Source of the DNA: Novosphingobium sp. SCN 66-18
GTDB lineage: Bacteria; Pseudomonadota; Alphaproteobacteria; Sphingomonadales; Sphingomonadaceae
Reading direction: 5' to 3'
Length of the DNA: 64,000 nt
Assembly (NCBI GenBank): GCA_001725355.1
Contig: MEGD01000010.1
Span: 34,239-98,238 of the forward strand
The translations under genes and the position numbers were made by a program. The notes under the pieces are model-generated. The model worked only from the letters and a program-made list of their open reading frames with translations. It searched no databases and was not told the origin of the DNA. This document shows positions 29,017 to 36,230 of the stretch, piece after piece (positions within the stretch are counted from its first letter, which is position 1; every line of letters begins with the position of its first letter).

Positions 29017-29487
29017 ATGCAGCGCATCACCATATCCGTCGACGAAACCCTTGCCACCTCGCTGGACAGCATGGCGCGCGAGAAAGGCTATGCCAGCCGT
29101 TCGGAGGCGGTGCGCGATCTGGTGCGCGGCGGGCTGGAACAGTGGCACGGCGAAGCGCACACGGGGGAGCATTGCGTCGCCAACCTGTCGTATGTGGTGG
29201 AGCATCGCGTGCGCGCGCTGCCGCAACGGCTGGCGGAAATGCAGCACGCCCACCACGATCTTGTCGCCGCGCGGACCACGGTGTTCCTCGATCACTACCA
29301 CAGCCTGGAAAGCGTGATCCTGAAAGGCCCGACGCAAGCGGTTCGGGCCTTCGCCGATGCGGTCCGGTCGGAACGCGGCGTGCGGTTCGGCGCGGTCAAC
29401 CTGCTGCGCGTGCAACCCGACGACACGCATAACCATGCCGACGACCACGTCCATCACGGCCGCAAGCACCTGTCACCGACACTATAG
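29017..29487 (+). CDS. NikR-like ribbon-helix-helix regulator with a degenerate nickel site
   Basis: The 156-residue protein has an N-terminal ribbon-helix-helix (MQRITISVDETLATSLDSMA) and an ACT-like C-terminal domain clearly homologous to NikR. Aligned by eye to E. coli NikR, the His 76 position is kept (QHAHHDL). The His 87, His 89 and Cys 95 positions are Thr, Phe and Ser (ARTTVFLDHYHSLE). The last 20 residues are His-rich (HNHADDHVHHGRKH), which NikR lacks. It may sense another metal or none. Neighbours do not reveal the regulon; it is divergent from hdeD. Confidence 0.82.
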   Translation: MQRITISVDETLATSLDSMAREKGYASRSEAVRDLVRGGLEQWHGEAHTGEHCVANLSYVVEHRVRALPQRLAEMQHAHHDLVAARTTVFLDHYHSLESVILKGPTQAVRAFADAVRSERGVRFGAVNLLRVQPDDTHNHADDHVHHGRKHLSPTL

Positions 29488-29523
29488 GCGGGCCGATCCA
29501 GTCCCTGTTGACCGCGCCGCGCT

Positions 29524-30546
29524 TCAATGCCGCGCGCGCCCTTTGCGCAGCGCTGCCAGAACATCGCGCCAGGATACCAGCTTGAAGTTCTGCGGCGCGG
29601 GCTGGTTGTGCCCATCCTGCGCCACGAACAGCCCGGCCGGATAGTCCTTTCCGAAGCTGCCCGGCATCACCGCGATGCCATCAGTTTCCTCGGTGCCACC
29701 GAAGCGCCCGGCCACCACGCGGAAACGGCCCACCGGCTTCATGGACGGCAGCTCGAACAGCGCGTAGGCGTTGTCGCCCTGGCTCGAGGCGATCAGCCAG
29801 CCGCCGGTCCGGCCCACCGGCATCAGTGCCAAGCCTTCCACGTCGTCGAACAGATGCGCGCGGTCGACCGTGGCGACGAGCGTGGCTTCGGCCGGACGAT
29901 CCTCGCGCGTGTCGAACGCCCAGATGCCCCGGTCTTCCTCGCCCACGTAGAGCGTGCCCGTGCGCGGATCGGCGACGCAGCCCTCGGTCTGGGTCGGCAA
30001 CTGCATGGTCCGCACGATCCGGCCTGCGGGCGCCGCGCCATCGAGCGCGATCCGCACCTGCGCGATGGCCCCGTGCTTCAGCACGGAGAACGCGGTCAAG
30101 CCGGCCGCATCGCGCAGCAGGCAGACGCCATAGGCTTCGCCCGCGCCGCCCGTCACCGCGCCCAGCGGCCGTAGCTTCGCGGCCGCGGTATCGAGCCACC
30201 AGACCTGCAACTTCGCCTGCGCCTCGTCGTTACGGTCGCTGGCGACGACGATCACGCCCACCGCGCCCATGTCGATCAGGTCGACGTTGTTGAGCCGCCC
30301 GGCCGCGGCGAAATCGCGCACCTTGCCGTCCAGGCCATAAACGTAGAGCCCGGCCTTCTTGTCGGTGCCGACGATCAGGCTTTCCCCCGGCCGCGCCGGG
30401 TTGCGCCAGATCGCCGGATCGTCCGCCGCATCGCCCTGGGCCGTCGCCACCGGCGCGGTTTCCCCGCGCGCGGTGACTTCGGCGGTGGGAACCGACGGCG
30501 ACGCGGCTGCTGCCAGCGCGGCCGCGCTCCAGACCGACAGCAGCAT
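29524..30546 (-). CDS. 3-phytase, beta-propeller type
   Basis: The 340-residue secreted enzyme begins with a signal peptide (MLLSVWSAAALAAAAS). It has the phytase-specific start of the propeller, DDPAIWRNPARPGESLIVGTD then KKAGLYVYGLDGK, and the acidic calcium-binding loops (GEEDRGIWAFDTRED, DDVEGLALMP). It releases phosphate from phytate. The ATG overlaps the stop of the TonB receptor (TGATG), so receptor and enzyme are made together and probably scavenge inositol phosphates. Confidence 0.9.
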   Translation of the reverse strand: MLLSVWSAAALAAAASPSVPTAEVTARGETAPVATAQGDAADDPAIWRNPARPGESLIVGTDKKAGLYVYGLDGKVRDFAAAGRLNNVDLIDMGAVGVIVVASDRNDEAQAKLQVWWLDTAAAKLRPLGAVTGGAGEAYGVCLLRDAAGLTAFSVLKHGAIAQVRIALDGAAPAGRIVRTMQLPTQTEGCVADPRTGTLYVGEEDRGIWAFDTREDRPAEATLVATVDRAHLFDDVEGLALMPVGRTGGWLIASSQGDNAYALFELPSMKPVGRFRVVAGRFGGTEETDGIAVMPGSFGKDYPAGLFVAQDGHNQPAPQNFKLVSWRDVLAALRKGRARH

Positions 30547-33356
30547 CAGAACGTCACCCGGATACCGCCGCTGTAACGACGGCCGAAGCGTTCCCATTCA
30601 ATCGTGTAGTTTTCGATCGCGCCATTCGTCTTGATCCCCTTGGCGTTGAGAATGCCCGAAGGATCGACGAAGCGGCGGCCCGGCTGGTTGAGCAGGTTCT
30701 GCGCGTCGAAGTAGATCTCGACATGCTTGTTCACGGCATACCGCGCCGAGAAATCCATTTCGTCGTCGGCCGCCCAATAGGCATCGCCAGCGTCGGTCAG
30801 CGTATCGGCGATGCCGTCAAGCCACTTGCTGCGCCGCTGGTACTGGAGCCGCAGCGAGAAGCCGTACTTTTCGTAGTAGCCGCCGATGTTGTACACGAGG
30901 TCCGAGGTGTTGGGCAGACGCACCTTGCGCCCCGGCACAAGCACTGCCCCGGCTGTGTCGTAAACCGCCGGTTTGCTGACCTTGCTGTTGTTGAGCGTCA
31001 CGTTGGCGCTGATGCCGAAGCCGCCCATCCACGCGGGGATGCCCATCTGTTCCGCCCAGGGTTCAAGCTGGAACTGCGCGGCCGCTTCCATGCCATAGAT
31101 CCGCCCGCTGCCGCCGTTGGTGATACCCGAGAAGATGTAGCCCGAGCGGTCCACGCCGCCGCTGTTCAGCGCGTCGGAACCGAACGTGCGCCGCTGGGAG
31201 TAGAGCACGTCGGTCACGTGCTTGTAGAACACACCGACCATCAGGTAGCCCTGCGGCTTCACGTACCATTCGAAATAGCCGTCCAGGCCCCACGCGCGTT
31301 CCGGCTTCACCGCCGGGTTGCCGCCGGAGATCGTTTCGTTGGCATCGTTGATCACCACGTTCGGGCGCAGCAGATCGTAATCGGCGCGCGCGGCGCCGGT
31401 GTTGAGCGACAGGCGCACCTTCTTGGTATCGTCGAGGTTGTAGTTGACGTGCAGGCTGGGGAACACCAGCGTCTGGTCGGCCTCCGCCGTGATGCCGGTG
31501 GCGATGCCGCGGTTCTTGACGTGCTCCACCCGCGCGCCGCCGACGATCGAGCCCCAGTCATAGCGCAGCGTGCCCATCAGGTAGCCGGCGAAGACCTGTT
31601 CGCGCACGTCGTAGATGTTGGCGGTCTGCGGCACGAACGTACCGACCTTGCGCGCCGCCGCCGAAGCCGCGCGCATCTTCGCGGTATCGAAATAGCGGAA
31701 CGTGTAGCCCGGCTGGATCTTGCCCATGAACGCGGTGTCGAGCGAGAACTGGTTGTAGTCCGTTGGGATGCCGGCAGCGGAGAACTGCGCCGCCGTATCC
31801 AGCGTCAGCAGGTTTTCGTCGGCCACCTTGGTGCGCTGGTCGAACTGGAAGCCGGCCTTGAACGTGGCGTCCGCGCCCAGGAACCGCGTCTCGCGCGAAA
31901 GCGTCAGCCGGCCGGTATAGGCCTTGGTGGTGTCCATCGCGTCCAGCACGGTGAATGTGGCCAGCGGCTTGGTGAAGGTATCGATCGCGGTAACCTGCGT
32001 TCCCGCCGTGTAGCGCGTAGGGCCGGAAAGCTGGGTGGTGGTGTAGAGCGTCAGCGGCGAAAGGTTGGGATCGGTGAAATCATAGGCCACGGTCGGGCGC
32101 AGGTTGCGCGTGTTGGGGCTGTTCCAGGATGCTTCGCCCACCACCGAACGGTCATCCTTGGATTCGGTATAGTTGCCCAGCCAGTCCAGCGTCCAGCCAT
32201 CACCGAACGTGTGCGTGCCCTGCAGCGTATTGGTGAAGATCGACTGCCGGAACGCGCGCAGAGTCGAACGCTGGCGGATGTCGATGCCATAGATCGTGCC
32301 CTTCAGCGGCGTGTTGCCGATGCACACGTCGGCATAGCCGGAGGTCGTCGGCGCCGTGTTCACCGTGGCGTTGCACGCCGCGCTGTTGGCCGCCAGATCG
32401 CCCTGCCGGTCATCCAGGTCGAAACGGTAGTTGTCGCGCGCCTCGTCGTCGGTGAAGATCGTGTAGATCGACCGCAGCGAAATCGTGTTGTTCGCGTCCG
32501 GCTTCCAGTCGAGCCGACCGGAAACCGACCAGTTCTTGCGCGTCAGGCGATAGAGCTTGTTTTCGGTTTCGTGCGACCAGAAGCGGGTTTCGTAGCCCGG
32601 CCGCACGTCCTGGCTCACCTGCTCCCAGTCGTGCTCGAAATTGTCGGTGATCATCCGGCGCTCGTAGTACGAGCCGGACACCAGCACGCCGATCTCGCCG
32701 CCGCCCACGTTGAAGCGGTCGGACAACACCAGCGATCCTTCGTACTGCGGGCGGCTGCCATATTCCGCCACGCCCGCGCCGGCCTTGCCCGCAATGTGGA
32801 AGCCGGAATAATCGAACGCCGAACGGGTGATGATATTGACGTTGCCCGCCACGGTCTCGCCGGGCATGTCGGGCGTCACCGCCTTCGACACGATGATCTT
32901 GCCGGCGATGGCGGAAGGGATCGAGTCAAAGCGGGCGTTGCGCCCTTCCGGGCTGACCACGTTGATCCCGTCGAAAGACAGTGTGGTCCAGTTCTTCGGC
33001 GCGCCGCGCAGACTGATGTAGCGCGCCTGCCCCTGATCGCGCTCCACCGCGATGCCCGGCAGGCGGCTGGCCGCCTGGGCGATATTCTGGTCGGGCAGGC
33101 GTCCCACGCTGTCCGATGCGGCGACGGCAACGAGCGAGTCCGACATCTTCTGCACCTGCAGCGCGGCCTCTTCGGATTCGACGATCGGGCGCGATCCATT
33201 GACGACGATCTGGTCGCCCGCTTCTTCCTCGCCCGGAACGGCCGGCACATCCTGCGCATAGGCAGGCGCAACGGTCAGGCCACCACAGGCGCTGGTCATC
33301 AGGATGGCGCGATAGAACGCCCGGCGCACCGCGCCGGACTGCGTGATCGAAAGCAT
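30546..33356 (-). CDS. TonB-dependent outer-membrane receptor (phytase-linked)
   Basis: The 936-residue protein has a signal peptide, then a plug domain (SVGRLPDQNIAQAASRLPGI, ISLRGAPKNWTTLSFDGI) and a long beta-barrel ending in an aromatic residue (SGGIRVTF). The plug wording matches the Xanthomonas/Caulobacter class of receptors common in sphingomonads. The ATG at 33356 starts the signal peptide. It is co-transcribed with the phytase and so may import phytate, its breakdown products or a metal complex. Confidence 0.92.
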   Translation of the reverse strand: MLSITQSGAVRRAFYRAILMTSACGGLTVAPAYAQDVPAVPGEEEAGDQIVVNGSRPIVESEEAALQVQKMSDSLVAVAASDSVGRLPDQNIAQAASRLPGIAVERDQGQARYISLRGAPKNWTTLSFDGINVVSPEGRNARFDSIPSAIAGKIIVSKAVTPDMPGETVAGNVNIITRSAFDYSGFHIAGKAGAGVAEYGSRPQYEGSLVLSDRFNVGGGEIGVLVSGSYYERRMITDNFEHDWEQVSQDVRPGYETRFWSHETENKLYRLTRKNWSVSGRLDWKPDANNTISLRSIYTIFTDDEARDNYRFDLDDRQGDLAANSAACNATVNTAPTTSGYADVCIGNTPLKGTIYGIDIRQRSTLRAFRQSIFTNTLQGTHTFGDGWTLDWLGNYTESKDDRSVVGEASWNSPNTRNLRPTVAYDFTDPNLSPLTLYTTTQLSGPTRYTAGTQVTAIDTFTKPLATFTVLDAMDTTKAYTGRLTLSRETRFLGADATFKAGFQFDQRTKVADENLLTLDTAAQFSAAGIPTDYNQFSLDTAFMGKIQPGYTFRYFDTAKMRAASAAARKVGTFVPQTANIYDVREQVFAGYLMGTLRYDWGSIVGGARVEHVKNRGIATGITAEADQTLVFPSLHVNYNLDDTKKVRLSLNTGAARADYDLLRPNVVINDANETISGGNPAVKPERAWGLDGYFEWYVKPQGYLMVGVFYKHVTDVLYSQRRTFGSDALNSGGVDRSGYIFSGITNGGSGRIYGMEAAAQFQLEPWAEQMGIPAWMGGFGISANVTLNNSKVSKPAVYDTAGAVLVPGRKVRLPNTSDLVYNIGGYYEKYGFSLRLQYQRRSKWLDGIADTLTDAGDAYWAADDEMDFSARYAVNKHVEIYFDAQNLLNQPGRRFVDPSGILNAKGIKTNGAIENYTIEWERFGRRYSGGIRVTF

Positions 33357-33446
33357 GAACGGTCCCCCACTTCTTTGACGGTCGGGGCCGCGCCTAGGGG
33401 GTGGATTTGACGGATTCGCGACGAAGATTACCAATCCGTAATGATC

Positions 33447-33464
33447 TCTTCACAAATCGGTCAC
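33447..33464 (+). promoter_or_regulatory. Possible Pho-box-like tandem repeat
   Basis: TCTTCAC-AAAT-CGGTCAC resembles the PhoB box (two 7-base units separated by 4 A/T-rich bases); the second unit matches CTGTCAC at 6 of 7. It lies in the 165-base divergent promoter region between the phytase/receptor operon and the Cds1-like gene. The first unit matches poorly, so this is weak. Confidence 0.3.
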
Positions 33465-33521
33465 CTATTCGCTGAAAGGTAAAGTTTGTCATTGCAAAGC
33501 CAGCCTTCTAAAGGCAGGCAA

Positions 33522-34628
33522 ATGACCCAGACCGCCGCGCATGCATCACCTCCCACGGCCGAAACCCTCTCGCCGGAAGCCCTGCGGAACTGGACGCTGG
33601 AAGCGGTGCGGCGGATCGATGCCGATTTCACCCGGTCGGCCGAAACCCATCTGGTGCGCGTGGAACTCCCTCGCTTTCCGGGCATCACGCTCTATCTCAA
33701 GGACGAATCGAGCCATCCCACGGGCAGCCTCAAACATCGCCTCGCCCGCTCGCTGATCCTCTATGCGCTGTGCAACCAGCAGATCGGCCCCGGCACCCCG
33801 CTGATCGACGCGACCAGCGGATCGACCGCCGTTTCCGAAGCCTACTTCGCCCGGCTGATCGGCCTGCCGTTCATCGCCGTAGTGCCGCGCGGCACTTCTC
33901 CCGCCAAGATCGAGGCGATCCGCTTCCACGGCGGGGACGTCCATTTCGTCGAGAACGCCGGCGAAGTCACCGATGCCGCCCGCGCGCTGGCGCTGGAGAC
34001 CGGCGGCCATTTCCTCGACCAGTTCACCAACGCCGAGCGCGCGACCGACTGGCGCGGCAACAACAACATTGCCGACACCATCTTCCGCCAGATGCGCAAC
34101 GAGGAGCATCCCGTGCCGGCGTGGATCGTCTGCGGCGCGGGCACCGGCGGCACCTCCGCCACGATCGGCCGCTACATCCGCTATGCGCGGCACGAGACGC
34201 GGCTGTGCGTGGCCGATCCCGAAGGATCGGTGTTCCACCGCCATTTCTCCGATCGCTCGATCCGCGACCTCGGCTTTGGCAAGTGCTCTTGCATCGAAGG
34301 TATTGGCCGCCCGCGCGTGGAGGCGTCGTTCGTGCCGCAGGTGGTCGATCGCATGATGGCCATTCCCGATGCCGGATCGATCGGCGCGATGCGCGCGCTC
34401 TCGCGCCGGCTGGGCCGCCGCGTCGGCGGATCGACCGGGACCAACATCCACGCCTGCGTGGCGCTGATCGGGGAAATGGCGGCCGCGGGACAGACCGGCT
34501 CGATCGTCACCATCCTGTGCGATTCCGGCGAACGCTACGCCGGAACGTACTATGACGACGCCTGGCTCGAAGCGAACGGCATCGCCTGGCAGGCCGAGGA
34601 CGAACGCATCTACGCGCTGCTGAGCTAA
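33522..34628 (+). CDS. PLP-dependent cysteine synthase-family protein (Cds1-like)
   Basis: The 368-residue fold-type II PLP enzyme has the Schiff-base lysine in [11 protein letters not shown] (Lys about 71), a [14 protein letters not shown] substrate loop, and the glycine-rich phosphate-binding [15 protein letters not shown]. Compared with CysK it has an N-terminal extension and the [12 protein letters not shown] segment typical of Cds1-type L-cysteine desulfhydrases. Either cysteine breakdown to sulfide or a related synthase reaction is possible. The ATG at 33522 follows AAGGCAGG. It is divergent from the phytase operon. Confidence 0.8.
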   Translation: MTQTAAHASPPTAETLSPEALRNWTLEAVRRIDADFTRSAETHLVRVELPRFPGITLYLKDESSHPTGSLKHRLARSLILYALCNQQIGPGTPLIDATSGSTAVSEAYFARLIGLPFIAVVPRGTSPAKIEAIRFHGGDVHFVENAGEVTDAARALALETGGHFLDQFTNAERATDWRGNNNIADTIFRQMRNEEHPVPAWIVCGAGTGGTSATIGRYIRYARHETRLCVADPEGSVFHRHFSDRSIRDLGFGKCSCIEGIGRPRVEASFVPQVVDRMMAIPDAGSIGAMRALSRRLGRRVGGSTGTNIHACVALIGEMAAAGQTGSIVTILCDSGERYAGTYYDDAWLEANGIAWQAEDERIYALLS

Positions 34629-34651
34629 CGCCTGACAACATCGCCCTGGAT

Positions 34652-34732
34652 CGTCATTGCGAGGGGCGAAGCCCCGCGGCAATCCAGGGCGGCACGCGAG
34701 GCTCTGGATTGCTTCGCTGCGCTCGCAATGAC
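34652..34732. repeat. Palindromic repetitive extragenic element
   Basis: An 81-base imperfect palindrome has perfect outer arms GTCATTGCGAG/CTCGCAATGAC (34653-34663 and 34722-34732) and inner arms CAATCCAG/CTGGATTG. It occupies nearly the whole gap between two converging genes. This CATTGCGAG...CAATCCAG type is a dispersed element in many alphaproteobacterial genomes and can also act as a terminator. Confidence 0.8.
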
Positions 34733-34738
34733 CGTGCC

Positions 34739-35203
34739 CTAGCGCCCCAGCCGCCCGACCAACACGTCGGCCGCCGCGCTCACGTCTGCCCAGGCGCGCT
34801 CGAAGTCCTCGGCCTCCCCGTAATACGGATCGATCACCGCCGTCCCTTCGCGGCCGGGCACAAGGTCCATCAGCAGTCCCAGACGGGCCAGATGACGGCG
34901 CGGGGCGATGGCCTGCAAGTCCCGCAGATTCTGCGGATCGAGCGCAAAAATATGGCTGAAGCGCAGGAAATCCTCCGCCTTGGCCTGACGGGCGCGATAG
35001 CCGGATATGTCGATGCCATGGCGCCCCGCCTCGATAATCGCGCGGCGATCGGGCGGGCGGCCGACATGCCAGTCCCCGGTGCCGGCGGAATCGACCGTCA
35101 CCGCGATCCCGGCTTCCACGGCCCGCGCGCGCAGCGCGGCCTCCGCCATCGGCGAACGGCAGATGTTCCCGAGGCAGACGAACAGCACGGATGGCTGGTT
35201 CAC
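34739..35203 (-). CDS. Low-molecular-weight protein tyrosine phosphatase
   Basis: The 154-residue protein starts with the P-loop CLGNICRS (catalytic Cys 10, Arg 16) and has the general-acid motif DPYYG near the C-terminus, so the active site is complete. It removes phosphate from tyrosine residues. It is the last gene of a seven-gene minus-strand series and lies 13 bases after the acyltransferase-like gene. The functional link to these metabolic genes is unclear. Confidence 0.92.
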   Translation of the reverse strand: MNQPSVLFVCLGNICRSPMAEAALRARAVEAGIAVTVDSAGTGDWHVGRPPDRRAIIEAGRHGIDISGYRARQAKAEDFLRFSHIFALDPQNLRDLQAIAPRRHLARLGLLMDLVPGREGTAVIDPYYGEAEDFERAWADVSAAADVLVGRLGR

Positions 35204-35216
35204 AAGACTGTTTTCA

Positions 35217-36230
35217 TCAGACGACGTACTCCCGCTGGCCGGGTCTCCCCATGCCGATCAGGTACGCATCCTCTCCTTGCCGCGATGAAAACGCATCCTT
35301 GCTGCCGATGTCCAGCCAATTCAGCGCGACGAGCACCTGCCCGATCGCGCCGCCCAGCGTTTCGCCCGGCCCTAGCAGCACGATCCGGTCCGGCGCGAAC
35401 TCGCGGATGGCCACGGTCATTGCAGTAGTGAAGTCATAGGGCGCAAGGATCTGGTGGCCGAAGGTGTAATCCCACAGGCTTTCCGCATCGCTTTCGAAGC
35501 GCCGCCAAATCTTGCCGCGCCCGTCGATCAGGGGCACTTCGGGCCGGCCGAACCAGGTGGCCGGCAGGCTTGCCCGCGCTGCGTTCGCGCTTTCCGCCAT
35601 CAGCGGCGTGTGGAACGGACCGTGGCCGGCCAGCCGCAAGGGCGGGCGGGATAGCTCCGGCAAGTCCTTTTCCAGCGCATCGAGCGCGGCCTTGCTCCCC
35701 GCCACCACGAGCATCCCGCCGAGATGGATCGAGGGTAGCACACCATGGCGCGCCATTGCCGCGTCGACTACCCGGCGCAGGGCGGGGTCGACGCGCCAGT
35801 CCTCGCCCGCCAGCACCAGCACCGCCTGCCCGCCGGGCGCATGCTTCTGCGAATTGACGCCCATGGCATCGGCGATGGCAAAGCCATGCTCGCCCGATAC
35901 CGCCCCGGCGCAGGCCAGCGCGGTGTACCAGCCCATCGAGTTGCCGGTCACCGCCACCACCTCGAACCGGTCGCGGTCGATGCTCAGGAAATCGAGATAG
36001 GACGCGGCGTAAATCAGCGGCGCCGCGATATCGCCGCGCGTGTGCAGCGAAGGGCTGAACTTCGCCGCGCCATCCAGTTCGCTCAGCGTCGGCGCGCCGT
36101 GGCGCGCACGCAAGGCATCGAACGCCGCGAGTTCCGCCCGGCCGCCATGGTGCCGCGCCAGATAGCCCAGCTCCGGCGCGTTGTAGGTGCCCCGGCCCGG
36201 ACAGACGACAAGGATGGACTGCTTAGCCAC
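35217..36230 (-). CDS. FabD-like acyltransferase without the malonyl-binding arginine
   Basis: The 337-residue protein has the FabD acyltransferase layout. The nucleophile elbow is GNSMG (Ser about 98, where FabD has GHSLG), an oxyanion-loop region is CPGRGTYN, and the catalytic His is in GPFHTPLM (about 207). The Arg that grips the malonyl carboxylate in FabD (R-G-x-x-M-Q) is replaced by MGVNSQK, so a different, probably non-carboxylated acyl group is likely. It overlaps the E1 gene by 8 bases, which suggests that they act together. Confidence 0.72.
   Translation of the reverse strand: MAKQSILVVCPGRGTYNAPELGYLARHHGGRAELAAFDALRARHGAPTLSELDGAAKFSPSLHTRGDIAAPLIYAASYLDFLSIDRDRFEVVAVTGNSMGWYTALACAGAVSGEHGFAIADAMGVNSQKHAPGGQAVLVLAGEDWRVDPALRRVVDAAMARHGVLPSIHLGGMLVVAGSKAALDALEKDLPELSRPPLRLAGHGPFHTPLMAESANAARASLPATWFGRPEVPLIDGRGKIWRRFESDAESLWDYTFGHQILAPYDFTTAMTVAIREFAPDRIVLLGPGETLGGAIGQVLVALNWLDIGSKDAFSSRQGEDAYLIGMGRPGQREYVV

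Noticed and set aside
30723-33410. 895-codon open frame antisense to the phytase-linked TonB receptor.
   Set aside because: High-GC shadow frame with no signal peptide or motif.
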